The notes: a model not told the origin generated them from the sequence alone. A stretch of DNA of 64,000 bases from Moringa oleifera (GCA_021397835.1 JAJFZO010000028.1:2589501-2653500); one strand, 5' to 3'. Positions 35,480 to 47,772 are shown, counted from the stretch's first letter. Numbers and translations: made by a program.

Positions 35480-35903
35480 GCAATGCAATTGATCGGACAA
35501 TGATTTCGCATCTTCAATTTGCAACTTCAATAGTAAATCATACAATGATTTTGTTCCTTTGATTTGCATCTTTCAATTGTACATCGTACCTTCAATTTGT
35601 AAATTATACCTCCAGTTTGCATATTCAATTCATACATTTAATAGTAAATCGTACACATATTTCATACTTTCAATAGTAAATCGTACCTTTAATTTGCTCC
35701 ATTAATTTCGTACCTCCAATAGTAAATCGTGCTTTAATTAGTAAATCGTACACATGTTTCGTACTTTCAACAGTAAATCATACTTTCAATGGTAAATCAT
35801 ACCTTCAATTCGCACCATTAATTTCGCATTTTTAATAGTAAATTATACCTTAAATAGTAAATCGCACCATCAATTTGCACCTTCATTGGTAAATCATACC
35901 TTC
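35480..35903. repeat. MULE intergenic minisatellite, left part
   Basis: Some 18-20 diverged copies of a ~20-25 bp unit around 'caatagtaaatcgtacctt'. It continues at 48,632-48,770 on the other side of CACTA-1, which shows that CACTA-1 inserted into this array. Related short copies occur near 8,215-8,350 in the miniature MULE. Confidence 0.88.
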
Positions 35904-35924
35904 CACTATTACAAATAAAAGCTT

Positions 35925-36265
35925 TAATGACAGTTTAAAATAGTTTTTAATGACAATTATAAAATTGTCATCTTTGTTCATGTCATTAAAGGGAAGAAGC
36001 TTTAATGATAGTTATCGAACTGTCATTGAAAGCATTTTTTAATGACAGTTCTATTGAAACTGTCATTAAAAGGGTGACTTTTTAATGATAGTTCTATTAG
36101 AATTGTCGTTAAAGGGGGTACCCTTTAATGACAGTTCTAAACAGAATTGCCGTTAAAAGGGGGTACCTTTTAATGACAGTTCCAACGAAACTGTCATTAA
36201 AAAAGGGGGACCTTTTAATGACAGTTCCAATGGTACTGTCGTTAAAAGGGGATACCCATTAAAGG
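35925..36265. repeat. CACTA-1 left sub-terminal repeats
   Basis: About ten copies of 'tttaatgacagttc' or its inverse 'gaactgtcattaaa', arranged as inverted pairs with 8-15 bp loops and a period of ~55-60 bp. The same motif recurs at 48,495-48,600 near the right end. These are the expected binding sites for the element's own DNA-binding protein. Confidence 0.93.
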
Positions 36266-36627
36266 TATTTTTTGTATTTATTTCAAAATAAATAAAAAAA
36301 TTTTATATTCAAATTATCCAAAACCTGCTTTCACATCATCCATATAGATCAATACAATTCTTCACAATATATATGCAACCAAAATTTTTATGTTATACAC
36401 TTCAATATCATTCTAGCAGAGATCGTCATTACTTTTTTCATATTTGAAAACACTCAAAATAATCTAATCAAAAAAAGTAATAAGAGATAAACAAAACAAA
36501 AGATTACTAAAGTTTGATGTTATAATTGGAATCTATATGTACAATACATGAGTTAAAATATTACACAATCCTAAAAATTCAACTATATAAATTCAATAAT
36601 GGTCATGTGTACAAAAATCTTCAAGGT
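36266..36627. other. CACTA-1 spacer, no gene
   Basis: A+T-rich DNA between the left sub-terminal repeats and the 3' end of the second ORF; probably its 3' untranslated region. Confidence 0.6.
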
Positions 36628-39600
36628 TCAACTTTCTAATATGGCACTCCAAAGAAATTGTCTAACCTCCTTTCTAACTTCATCAATATCTGATTGGGTG
36701 TAAGTATCTATGTCCACTAATTGTATTTCAAAAAAAAAGAAGTTAGTCCAATTAAAATTTTTAATAAACACATCAATTAATTACTTAAGTATTTACATAA
36801 GCAAATGATTAAAAACTTATCATTTTTGCATATGGGATATTTCTATCACGTCTATCAATGATGTCCCTTAAAAATTTCATAATATAATATCCACACTCAG
36901 TATTTGAAGGCTGATGTGGACACTGCATTAAAAATTTATCATTATTATATTTTGTAAAATAAATAAAACTAACATTACGTATAGGTTTAAATATACATAC
37001 CTTAGCAGGAATACTCATAGGAATGCGCTATTGCTTGATTCTTTGAAAACTTGAAACAATTTAAAAGAACTGCTAATAGAAAATAATCAATATTATTAAG
37101 AGTAAGAAAAAATATATACTAACATAAATGAAAATATTTTCACTTACGTGGACATAAGTTGATCTAGTTCTTGACGAGAACCATAGTTGAAAGGATCAAA
37201 AATACTATACACAAAATTACGAGGCTCGACAACCACCAATAACCAGTGCTGCCTACATTATGAAAAATAAATGTAAAAAATATTTTGAACAAATCTATTA
37301 ATAATTTTAATTAGTATTATAACTTACCTCAAGTTATAAGGAAATATCACTACTCCTTGATCACATGGATCTATCATTCTATTGGCTAAGTGATGAGCTT
37401 GAGTGTCTATACTTATAGACATTCCATATGACAATGTTGACGGATCAGCAAATACAAAATACTTTTTCAAGCCAAGTGCAGCTAAATCTGTATAAAGTTT
37501 ACTAAAATAATAAAGAGTAAGAAAAATATAAATATGATGTAGCTAAATAATAATAACCAAATAAAAATTCAAAAGACATACGTACACAATGTAAGCCTGA
37601 ATAATGGTGACACTTAGCTCTTCCATGTGACAAAATTGCATGATATCTTCTCGAGCCACAAATACATGTCCATCAGAAGCAAAGACTTCAGTAAAAGGTA
37701 TGTGTATTGCTTCATCAGGTGCCATCACCTTATTCACATAATTATATATCTTCTGTAATCCTTGTGGCAACCCAACGAAAGATACTTGTTGTGATGATTG
37801 TGGTTTTGTCAATGTTAGTGCTTTCTTAACTGGCAACTTACTTTGTTGCTTTATAGTCGATAGCTGAAAAAATTTTGCAAACTTAGTTGACATTAATAGG
37901 TTGACTTTATAAAATATATTACCAAAAACATTACCTTATGTGTACCAACAATGACCCAATCTCGAGGCCAAGCAACAACTAAACCAAGTGCAGAAAAAAC
38001 ATTTGTCAATCCACCGTCTGGTTTAGGACTAGGCAACTATGCATCACCATGAATAGCTATGTCCACTGTCACCCGAACATCACCAGAAAATAATGGACGC
38101 CCGTGGATGATCTGATTAGGAGTATGATCCATAAAGATAACCTCACTTGCCACTATGTAGTCTGATGATTGGATGGACATATGGCATGGCTCACACTGTA
38201 ATGATCCAAAAAAACAGAAGTTACGTTCGTAATATTATTAATATCAGATCTACTATGAATAACATGTAACATAGTTTGTTGTCGTGTGGTGCCACTGTAG
38301 GTGCAGGTGTTGGTGGTGTGACTGGTATAGGTGATTGAGGTATTGGATATTCTTCTTCCTTCAATAACCCAGTTATATTGTTGCTATCTTTACTTAAACA
38401 AAATTGCATTGTAGATTTTTCTTACTGGACATTATCATTTTTGTTCGCAACCATGTTTGTCAAAACCTTTTTATGCTTTGTAAACCACCTTATCATCTCT
38501 GCCAATTGCTATTGATCTAATTGCATACCTTGAGGGACATTCAACTTTTTGGGCTTCCCAAAATAAGATGTGATAGTTACCCCAGATCCTTGACCTCTAA
38601 TTCATCCGGGTGCTCAAGTGTACCAAGAGCTTTCGTCAGTACATCTTCTGGACCGAAGTTTGTAAATTTACCTTCTGTGCTCTGTGTCATCAACTCATCC
38701 TACAATGTTATAATAAAATTAATCAATAAACATGAAATTTATTACAATAAATGCTAGAAAAAAGTTGAACTACACTTATAATTCTTTCCCTACACAGTCG
38801 GCTCGCATCATTCACATATTCTCCGTTTTTATTCTATCGTGAAGCCTTTCATAATAAAGCACGATCAATTTGAGCATCGCTACCCAATGCTTATTTCTTT
38901 TTCTAACATAAAGAGTGAACATGTTAGATTTTAAAATGCACTACGAAATTAATATATTATTAATTATAAACATAATAAACGAAAAAAAAAAAAAACTTAC
39001 AAGTTCACTCTCCAGCCCTGCAAATCCAGACGATAATCGTACACATTCTTCTTTCTTTTCTCTTTTGCTATTTGTCTCTTTTCCTGTAAGATCAATACAC
39101 ATCAACATTTGGAGAAATTGTATAAACAAAAACTTTACTAACTATAAATATATACTTGAAACTCTTCTGTTATAGGAGAGTTCACAAATTCTTGCCACAC
39201 CCCAACATCAATAACACTGCTGTATTCTTCAGGTGGAAATGATAAAAATTTCAAGTCATCAATGTGAGGGAATATGTGCTTTGATGTAAGATTGGTCTTA
39301 AAGTTCCTCCATTTGTTTGCAGTAGACTGAAGTACGTACCTTTTCATGCTCGCATCAATATCATACGTCTCCTACAACATATTATAAAAAAGTGGATTGG
39401 TGCAAATCAAATTAATTAGCGGTTAACTAATTGAAAAGCAATACCACATTGTGTTTCATTTAACTTACCAATATTGTCTCCCAAATCTTATTTTTCATTT
39501 CAATGCTTACTGAGTGCTAATTCACGATATTTATAGGCACCGTATTATGTACCATTACCCCAATGTAGCTATTGAATTGGATGCTATTCCTCCCAATTGG

Positions 39601-39732
39601 TTGACCTTTATCATTTACCTTGATTGTGAACTTAACTCCGGAAGCACGACTCTTAATTATCTTAGGCATACTAGTGATACCTCGTTTTTTGGGCCCTTGA
39701 GAGCCTTCACTTGAGTGTTCAGAAGGATCCAT
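36628..39732 (-). pseudogene. CACTA-1 second ORF: Transposase_24-like plus Ulp1 protease
   Basis: Minus-strand, multi-exon. It starts MDPSEHSSEGSQGPKKRG at 39,732, followed by VKFTIKVNDKGQPIGRNS (39,517-39,690). Next is YVLQSTANKWRNFKTNLTSK and WQEFVNSPITEEFQ (39,138-39,347), the PF03004-type part. After a Pro-rich linker (38,221-38,409) a protease region begins: 37,543-37,893 has IHIPFTEVFASDGHVFV. Then 37,330-37,500 has DPCDQGVVIFPYNL. Near 37,150-37,255 it reads HWLLVVVEPRNFVYSIFDPF (catalytic His and Asp). At 36,809-36,930, QPSNTECGYYIMKFLRDIID gives the Gln and catalytic Cys. It ends with DIDEVRKEVRQFLWSAILE and TGA at 36,628-36,630. The His-Asp-Cys triad is intact. Splice junctions are plausible for several introns, but intervening breaks leave its integrity unproven. 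The protease type is that of SUMO proteases; its role in transposition is unknown. Confidence 0.8.
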
Positions 39733-39880
39733 CAAATCGATGAACAATAACAAATTATGGTTGGCATCATATATGCAAAATATGATATAACATGATAAAA
39801 TTAAAAAAATAAAATAAAATTATAAAAAAATAAAATAACTTTAACACATGAGGCAATTGATTACTACCTTAAAAAAATAC

Positions 39881-42800
39881 TCAAACCCACAACCCTTCAT
39901 CATTGTCTCGAGCATATACAAGATGATACTCATCCATTTGGTCAAATAAATCAGCAGGTGGCAAATTATTATAAGAAGACATGTGCTCCATACTAATATC
40001 GCACAAATTATGATCTTCATCATAGTCTTGTGGAGGTGTTGACAGTACTATAGACCATTTGGCATCAATAGGATCTTCAATGTAAAATACTTGTCTTGCT
40101 TGTGAAGCCAATATAAACTGATCATTCCTATGTCAAATCCGATTGAGATCAACTAGCATAACTCCTAGATCATCAACTTTAATACCACTACTATTCTCAA
40201 TCCAATCACATTTGAAAACTGGAACTCTGAAAGTTATATAATCTAGTTCTCATATTTCTTGTATAACTCCATAGAATGATAAATCACCATATATTAGATT
40301 TTTATCCTTAGCACTGGAGATTTGCATGGTGTTGGCAACTAGAGTGACACCACTATTTTGATGGATCCTTGAGTTATCTCGTTGTTTTGTGTAAAAGCGA
40401 CAACCGTTGATGATATATCCAGGATACTTGATTATTGTGCATCGAGGACCATGGGCAAGCCATCGTAGTGTTGATGAGACATTATGATTGGATAATAAAA
40501 GTTCATTCTCAATCTATATCATAACATATATTAGATGAACCATATTAAAAATAAATTTAATGTCTAAACAACAATAAGTATTCTTACCCGTGTGCGTAAC
40601 CAATGACTTAAGGTTCGATTGTATTCATCATGTAACTATTTGAGTCGTTTTGACTTGATAGAATTGTGGACCCTTAACTGATTTAAATGCTCACTGCATG
40701 TTAAGAATAAATCATCAAACAATAATTCAAATATTATTTCATATAATAATAAACTATAAGTCATAAAATTTACTTACTTTATATATGGTTGAACTTCACT
40801 TGTATTCATCAAAACGTACAAGTTCGCTTGATGAAGGAGGACATTATTAGCTTTCTCAATAGTTTCACTAGTTAGAGCTTTTCCATTCCGAGTTGAATGA
40901 CTAAGTACATTCTTTTGTGGGGGAATTCCAATAATATTCATGCCAGATAAATAGTCAACGCAGAATTCTAATGCTTCTTTTACTATGTACGACTCAGCAA
41001 TACTACCCTCAGGTCAATTATGATTTCGAACATAACCTTTTAACACTTTCATGTATCTTTCAAATGGGTACATCCATCGTAAATACACGGGACCACATAA
41101 TTTTACTTCTCTGATAAGATGAACTGTGAGGTGGACCATAATATCAAAAAAGCTGGGAGGAAAGTACTTCTTAAGCAAATAAAGTGTTGTGACAAGTTCG
41201 TTTTGAATTCCATCTAACTTTGACACGTCCACCACCTTTTGGCATAACAAATTAAAGAACATGCAAAGTCTGATGAGAGCATATCTAACATGTTTGGGTA
41301 GCACACCTCGTAAAGCAATAGGTAAAAGTTGTTGCAATAGGATGTGACAATCATGCGACTTCAACCCATATAGTTTCAAGTCGTCCATGGATACTAGATT
41401 TCTGATGTTCAAAGAATACCTATCCGAGACCTTAATCTCACTGAAAACTTTACAGAATATTCTTTTTCTTCCCTCGATAAAGTGTAGCATGCAGGTGGTA
41501 GAAATGTACGATTACCGCGAACTTGTGGTTCCAACTCAGACCTTAACCCCATGTCTTTCAAATCCATTCTTGAAGCTAATCCATCTTTAGATTTTCCTGG
41601 AATATCAAGTAATGTCCCAAGAAGACTATCACAAATATTCTTTTAAATGTGCATGACATCTAGAATATGTCTAATATGCATGGACTTCCAATATGGTAAA
41701 TCAAAGAAAATTGACTTTTTTTTTTAGCACAGTGTAACAACATCTTCTTTACCCATTGTACTTCATTTCTTCAACTTTCCCCATGAATTTACTAAACATT
41801 GAACTTTGTGAAAGACTTCTTCACTGCTTAATGGTTGGGGAGCAATTCTGAATTCTTGTTCACCATTGAAGGCCTTTTTCTGTCTGCGGTAAGGATGATA
41901 CTGTGGTAAGAATCTCCTGTGTCCAACATATGACATCTTTTTACTATATTTTAAGTGACTAACTTAGGTGTTCTCAGCACAGATAGGACAAGCATAATAC
42001 CCTTTAACAGTGCAACCAGATAAATTACCATATGCAGGAAAATCATTGATTGCCCATAACAAAACAGCTTTCAAGTTGAATGACTCATCACAGTACGCAT
42101 CATGTACTTTTACACCTGTGTCCCATAACATTTTTAAGTCTTCTATAAATGGAGCCAAGTAGACATCGATATCATTACCAGGTTGTTTAGGACCTGATAT
42201 TAGTAACGTCAACATCATGAACTTTCTCTTCATTGTTAACCATGGCGGTAAATTATAGTTCACCATAATCACCGGCCAATAACTATATCAACTACTCAAT
42301 GTACTATGCGGATTAATCCCATCTGCTGATATGGCAAGCCTTAAGTTTCTTGGCTCCGAAGCAAACTTTGGCCACATGTAGTTAACCAATTTCCATGATG
42401 GTGCATCCGATGGATGCCTCAACTAACCATCAATTTCCCTTTTTTTTGAATGCCATGTAAGGTTTTTTGATATTTCAGAACTTTTGAACATTCTTTTAAA
42501 TCTTGGTATTGGTGGAAAATACCGTAACACCTCAGCAGGCAGACCAGTCTTTATTTTGTTACCGTTTTTCATTACTTTCCATCTTCAAAGTCCACAAGTT
42601 GGACATTGAATGTCATCTTAAAACTCCTTTCGATATAATATGCAATCATTTGGACAGGCATGAATCTTTTGATACTCCATCCCTAATGCACTCAATGTTT
42701 TCTTGGCATCATACATGGATGTAGGCATTTCATTATTATCAGGCAAAATATCGATAATCAAATTTAAAATATCACTGAAGCTTTGATCGGACCAACCATA

Positions 42801-43258
42801 TTTTGCCTTCAAATTGTACAATTTAACTAGAGCAAATAATTTAGTAAACTTCACTGATCCAGAGTATAAAGGTTTCTCAGCATCACAAAGAATCTTTCAA
42901 AGTGGTTAGGATTACTATCATACTCTGCAAATGCTTCTTGTACCATTTCTATAGTGTTACCAACTTCTTCGATGTGTTCTACCTCCCTAACAACTTTAGC
43001 ATTCTTACTAGTAGAAGACCCAATAATACTGGTTTCTCCGTGCCATATCCAGTTTTGATAGCTGCTATCAACTCCATATATATATAAATGATTCCGTATC
43101 TCATATGGGGTATGACGCTTCATGTTGCCACATTTAATACATGGACACCGAACTAATTCAGGGTTATCACTATTTTGAACAGCATAATCTAAAAAGGTAT
43201 GCACCTCTACATCATATGCCTCTGATCTTCTATCAGCAAACATCCAAGTTTTATCCAT
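39881..43258 (-). pseudogene. CACTA-1 TNP2-type transposase
   Basis: Minus-strand gene starting MDKTWMFADRRSEAYD at 43,258. The Transpos_assoc domain occupies the first ~90 codons: RCPCIKCGNMKRHTPYEIRN, HLYIYGVD, WIWHGE. The Transposase_21 region follows: 42,618-42,854 has SFSDILNLIIDILPDNNEMP and ACPNDCILYRKEF. Then 41,964-42,272 has GPKQPGNDIDVYLAPFIEDL, DAYCDESFNLKAVLLWAIND and GCTVKGYYACPIC. DUF4218 is well preserved at 41,014-41,490 (LKLYGLKSHDCHILLQQLLP, FFDIMVHLTVHLIREVK, YLRWMYPFERYM). DUF4216 lies at 39,881-40,500 (PGYIINGCRFYTKQRDNS, VFKCDWIENSSGIKV, ASQARQVFYIEDP). Several TAG/TAA codons and frame changes between blocks inactivate it. Full domain content indicates an element that was autonomous in the past. 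Confidence 0.88.
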
Positions 43259-43974
43259 TCTGAAATTTAAAAGATATTTAATTATTTACTTTTCAAGCGT
43301 CTAATATACTAAGTGAAATTTAAATAAATGATTAATAACTATTTAATTAATTAATACAAAAAGTTAATGAAAGCATTTAATTAACTAACTATTAAATTAA
43401 TTCAAGTTTAAATAACAGTTATTATTTACCTTACAAGCATCAAATTTACTAATTAAAATTTAAATATATAATTAATAATTATTTAGTTAATTAAGATATA
43501 GTCAATATTTACTTAACATCTAATTTACTATATAAGCACTTAATTGATTAAAATTTAAATAACATTTAATGGTTTATATTACAAGCATATAATTAATTAA
43601 TTATCTATTTAAAATTTAACTAAATTTATTAATTTATGTTAACAATGAAATCAATATAATTAAATTTGATAAAATATACCAATTAATCTTACGTAAAAAA
43701 ATTAATTCAACCATAAATTCATCTACACTCAATATATAATTAATTTATCAAAATATAAATTCATCTAATTAACATTTTTAATTTATCAATTAATCTAAAA
43801 ATCTTAATAATTATGAAATAAGAAATATATCAATATATATCCATTTATACCAAATATGTTCATCAAAATATACTAATGAAAAAAAACTAAAATTTCATCA
43901 ATTAATAACAATTCACCTAACACAATTAATAAAAAACTTCTCAAAATATAAATTCATCTACCTGGACAGAGAAC
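43259..43974. other. A+T-rich 5' region of the CACTA-1 transposase
   Basis: About 700 bp of very A+T-rich DNA between the transposase start and the 105-bp repeats. It is probably leader or first intron. No coding sequence. Confidence 0.5.
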
Positions 43975-44400
43975 AAAGAGATGGCTGGAAAGGTTGCCAA
44001 CAGCTACCTCAATTGGTTATGGACGAACAATAGACAGGGAAATGGCCGGAGAATGGCTGGCTATGTGGACAGAGACCAAAATAGAGAGTGCTGGAAAGGC
44101 TGCCAGCAGCTACCCTAGCTGGTTCTAGACGAACAGCAAATAGGGGAATGGCCAGAGAATGGCTGGCTGTGTGGACAGAGACCAAAACAGAGAAGGCCGA
44201 AAAGGCTTCCAGCAGCTACCCCAGCTGCTTCCGGACGGATTGTAGACAGGAGAATGGCCGGAGAATGGTTGGCTGTGCGAACAGGGACCAAAAAAAGAGA
44301 GGGTCGAAAAGGCTGCCAGCAGCTACCCCAGCTGGTTCTGGGCGAATAGCAGATAGAAGAATGGCCGGAGAATGGATGGCTGGCTGTGCAGCTGCTTCTG
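43975..44400. repeat. four ~105-bp G+C-richer tandem repeats in CACTA-1
   Basis: The landmark 'gagaatggctggctgtgtgg' recurs (with changes) at about 44,051, 44,154, 44,263 and 44,365, with associated 'ctgccagcagctacccc' blocks between, giving a period of 102-109 bp. Open frames exist on both strands across the array (44,088-44,432 plus, 44,115-44,405 minus), but they follow the repeat and show no domain. The array is clearly richer in G+C than its surroundings and lies upstream of the transposase. Confidence 0.9.
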
Positions 44401-44504
44401 GACAATCTGTGAAGAGGAGAATTCTGACCTAGAGAGAAAAAATTTCGCGGGATGTTATGGAGGGCTCTAGAAAAATATTTAGATCCCCAACCTTAAAAAG
44501 CAAG

Positions 44505-44748
44505 GTAGCATATCCTTCAACGTCAGTTATTCCATAACTGGCGTTGAAGGTTCATATTCTCCGGCCTTCAACGCCAGTTATTCCAGAACTGGCGTTGAAG
44601 GTTCACATTGTTTGGTCTTCAACGCAAGTTCTCATGTGCTGACTTTTGTGCAGGAGTATGTGCGATGTGTGGCTCTGTAACCAGCCATTGCTGCTGCAAG
44701 AAGCAGCAGCAATGACTGCTGCTGTAACACAGCCATTGCTACTGCAAA
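44505..44748. repeat. CACTA-1 internal hairpin repeats, left of the laccase copy
   Basis: Inverted pairs of 'cttcaacgccagtt' / 'aactggcgttgaag' at 44,516-44,635, followed by a GCTGCT-rich palindromic segment ('agccattgctgctgcaagaa') at 44,683-44,748. The same two motif classes occur to the right of the laccase copy (47,860-48,480), so the laccase copy splits an originally continuous repeat region. Confidence 0.88.
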
Positions 44749-44815
44749 CCAGGGAGTGATTAACAACAACAGGCTCTAAATTCTAATAAAGGGATATGAA
44801 CAACATAGTCAAGGC
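44749..44815. repeat. left copy of the 67-bp duplication flanking the laccase insert
   Basis: Begins 'ccagggagtgattaacaaca' and ends 'catagtcaaggc'. It differs at three positions from the copy at 47,773-47,839, in the same orientation. Its right edge abuts laccase exon 6. Confidence 0.95.
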
Positions 44816-46968
44816 CCCAGCTGGTGTGGACTTCCAAGTGACAATGCATGAACAATACTCTTGTTATAAATGGTTGTTGTCATCAAAATCAAATAAAATC
44901 ATTAAACATATTGAATTTGTATTAGTATGGTGAGTTTTGCTCACCTGGGTTGTTTGCTAAAGACCGAATTGCCACCCAACCACCAGAGGGTACACCCACT
45001 GTGTTCCTCTCAACAAGATCAACAAGGTTGAAGTTTGCAGGGTCTTTATTTGGATCAAATTTCCCAAAACCTTGGCCTATAATGAAGAAATTAAAGCCAT
45101 GTAAGTGAAGTGGATGGCTCTCTGCATCAAATATGCTTGTATCCTACATGACTAGCTCCACACTAGTGTTAAAAGGCAGCACCATTAGCTTTGTCCCATT
45201 GCTGACCATGGTATTGTTAGGTGGATTGCCTGTATAATTGAAAGGAATCATGGGGTTTCTTGGGAAATTACTGGTGTAAACACCATTGAATTGACCAGAA
45301 AAGTGTGCCTGAAGAAGAGCTGAGGTTGGCATTGTGAAGGATACATTGTTGACAGAGGTTACAAACGTTGTCCCATTAGGTCCCTAGCAGGTTTGGTTAT
45401 ACTGGCAAGGATTAGTTCCTAGGCGTACTGTGAAGAAAAATCTCTTATCAACTTTCTGGGGCACATTAGCAGGGAATTGGGCACTTGCCAAGCTGCAAAG
45501 ATTGTTTGTATAATTTGTAGCAAAAGAAGTGTCATTGAGAGGAGGAAAAATTGGTTTAAATACTAAAAGGTTCTTGATTGAGGCTCTTATGTGAAGAGTA
45601 TTGGGTGGTGACACATATTCTACAACACCTGCAACAGTTGAGTTATCAAAAGTACCCAAGCCTATAGCATAAGGTCTAGCCGTCATGAAGAATTTGGCAT
45701 TTGGGTAGTGAGGTTTGGTCTTCAGAAGCACATTTGTGGTCTGTCCAGGTGCAATGAGAAGTGTTTGGGTCTCAAAGGGTTTGACATAGACAGCATCAGC
45801 TTCAACAACAATGAGTGTGTAGTTTGCTATGCTGAAGAAGAGCTCATCGTTGAGTGCAGCATTGATCAGTTGAAGAAGGTATGTCTTTTCGGGTTTCACA
45901 TTCAGCTTGAATGTATCTGCTAAGGCCCATTATAATTGATCATTAGTAACCTCCAATGATGATGATGTAACCTGGAACATTTAGATCTCACTGTAGTTTT
46001 GTGTTGATACCTTTAGCAGAACAGTTATATAATGGCCCTGGAAGTCCATTGAAGGTATAGGACTTGTTTGGAGTGCCTGGCTGATAATTGCTTTTGGATC
46101 TGCATTGAACCATTCTCTTGTAATATCAGAAACATTACAATTTATGTGAGCACATCCTGATTACCAAAACGAGAACTAAAATACAAGTAAATATTAGTGT
46201 GTTTCAGCAGTTAATGTTACCTAAAATGATGGGAACTTCCTTGTAAGGTTTCTCAAATGGGTAAGGAACACCATGCTTAGGAAGAATGACAATGGGACCA
46301 TAGACAGTTGCTCTAAGCCATGGGATGTGTGCATGCCAGAAAAGAGTGCCTCTTTGGCCAACAATGGTGAAGTTGTACACATAGCTTTGCCCAGTTTGTA
46401 TGGGGCACTGAGTTATATATGCAGGTCCATCAGCCCATGCTGTTTGAAGCTATCGAATTCCATGCCTATTTCACAAAGAGTAGGATTCAGGATTCAGATT
46501 ATGATGATTAAGGGAAGTACTAAAAATATGCTGTAGATATAAAGTTAATTTGGTGTCTATACTAGTGGATGGAGACGTTATTGGCGACATGGTTCACCAC
46601 TTTAATAAGTAATCTATCTCCTTCTCTTACTACAATACGAGGTCCTAGAAACTTGCCATTTACTGATACAATGCTCTTGGTGTGGCACAGACGCGTCACA
46701 TTTTGCAGCTTGACCTACAATCAGAAGAGGTTAAGAACTTGTTAAATGATTCTCAAAAAAGAAATAGTAAAGAAGCAGAATTCTGTATTTGCAATGGGAG
46801 TTAGCATGATAATAGTGTATATGTGTGACAAGGCAACATAACGCTTACATCAAACTTGTAGTGCCTAGTGATCCCAATTAGAGGCTCTAGTAGAAGAATA
46901 CAGAAAGAAATGAACCAAAACAAAAAAGCTACGAAGGAAATTGGTCCTGGAAGAACAGAGGTAGCCAT
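44816..46968 (-). pseudogene. captured laccase gene copy (multicopper oxidase), truncated
   Basis: Minus strand, six exons with canonical laccase exon sizes where undisturbed: 1, 46,849-46,968 (120 bp, ATG and hydrophobic signal-peptide-like N-terminus); 2, 46,563-46,714 (152 bp); 3, 46,221-46,465 (245 bp); 4, 46,011-46,117 (shortened); 5, 44,945-45,916 (972 bp); 6, 44,816-44,860 (cut). Laccases are secreted copper enzymes that oxidise phenols. Copper-site motifs seen: HWHG at the exon 2/3 junction (Trp codon now TAG), FWHAH, HPLHLHG and HCHLEVH. Lesions: TAG at the split Trp codon (46,564-46,563/46,465), at 46,450-46,452, at 45,384-45,386 and at 45,144-45,146. A ~22-bp deletion in exon 4 shifts frame. 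Acceptors of exons 4 and 6 read caa|G for cag|G. The conserved Trp before FMHCH is Leu. The last ~30 residues are missing. Introns are kept, so capture was of DNA, not cDNA. Certainly non-functional as laccase. Confidence 0.93.
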
Positions 46969-47772
46969 TGTTTGTCGGTAGTCCTTCTTTGAATGCTTAA
47001 GTTTCAGGATCTTGAACTGACCCTTGTATAGATATACACCATAGTCTATGGGCTGCTGTATATATAGAAGTGAAGTGCAGGGTGTCTGGTTGATTAGGTG
47101 AATACAAACACTATACTTTACCGATACGAGAAAATCAGAATTGGTTCGTACAATTACTTTGATATGACCTGTTGTTACAGCAGAACAACTTTAGAGTAAT
47201 GTCAAAGATAATCAACTGTCTTTGACCTCCTTTCTCTTCAAGTTAATCCTTCACCTTCCACATATTGTTTCTAAAATCCTTCGTACTCTCATACTCCTAG
47301 GTTGTCCAAAATAGTTACTTCCAATATTCAGCTTGAAAAACCAACCTGGAGGCTTACCTGTTTTCTTACAAACAGCAAAGAAACAGAAGAAATTAATTTG
47401 TGAACTATGCATTTTCTAATTCAATCTGATAAATGACAGTGGAACGAAAGGAATAATATCCTTGCATTCCTTTGCAGCCACACAGGTGACTAATGGCAAT
47501 TGGTGAGTTTATAGGACAAGACCTTTAAAATTGAAAGCAATACCATTTGGTATATAGATTTGTACATCAATGTTATGAATCTGTGGCTGCAGTCTGACTG
47601 TCAAAATGTAACCTTAATTGCAGTTTGTCTGAGATTAATCATTAGCAGTCACATCTGCTATTGTTGGTGATAAAGCTTATGCTAGGTTCCCATCAAGTAA
47701 TCATTTTAGAGTGTATAGTTTTTCATCGGAAAGAAGGGAAACCTCAATACAAGCATCCTTTTTCGAAGCAAT
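46969..47772 (-). promoter_or_regulatory. captured 5' flank of the laccase copy
   Basis: About 800 bp upstream of the laccase ATG, up to the right-hand 67-bp duplication. A TATA box ('ctatatatacag' on the minus strand, core at 47,059-47,066) lies ~90 bp from the ATG, so a start near 47,030 with a ~60-bp leader is plausible. The sequence is unlike the rest of CACTA-1, which fits it being part of the captured host segment. Confidence 0.65.

Noticed and set aside
44088..44432. 114-codon frame (plus) and its minus-strand counterpart
   Set aside because: Both follow the 105-bp tandem repeat and carry no domain. The coding strand of this element is minus, and the real transposase starts at 43,258.
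44816..46968. An intact host laccase gene
   Set aside because: At least four in-frame stops, a frameshifting deletion in exon 4, altered acceptors and a missing C-terminus. It also lies inside the boundaries of CACTA-1.
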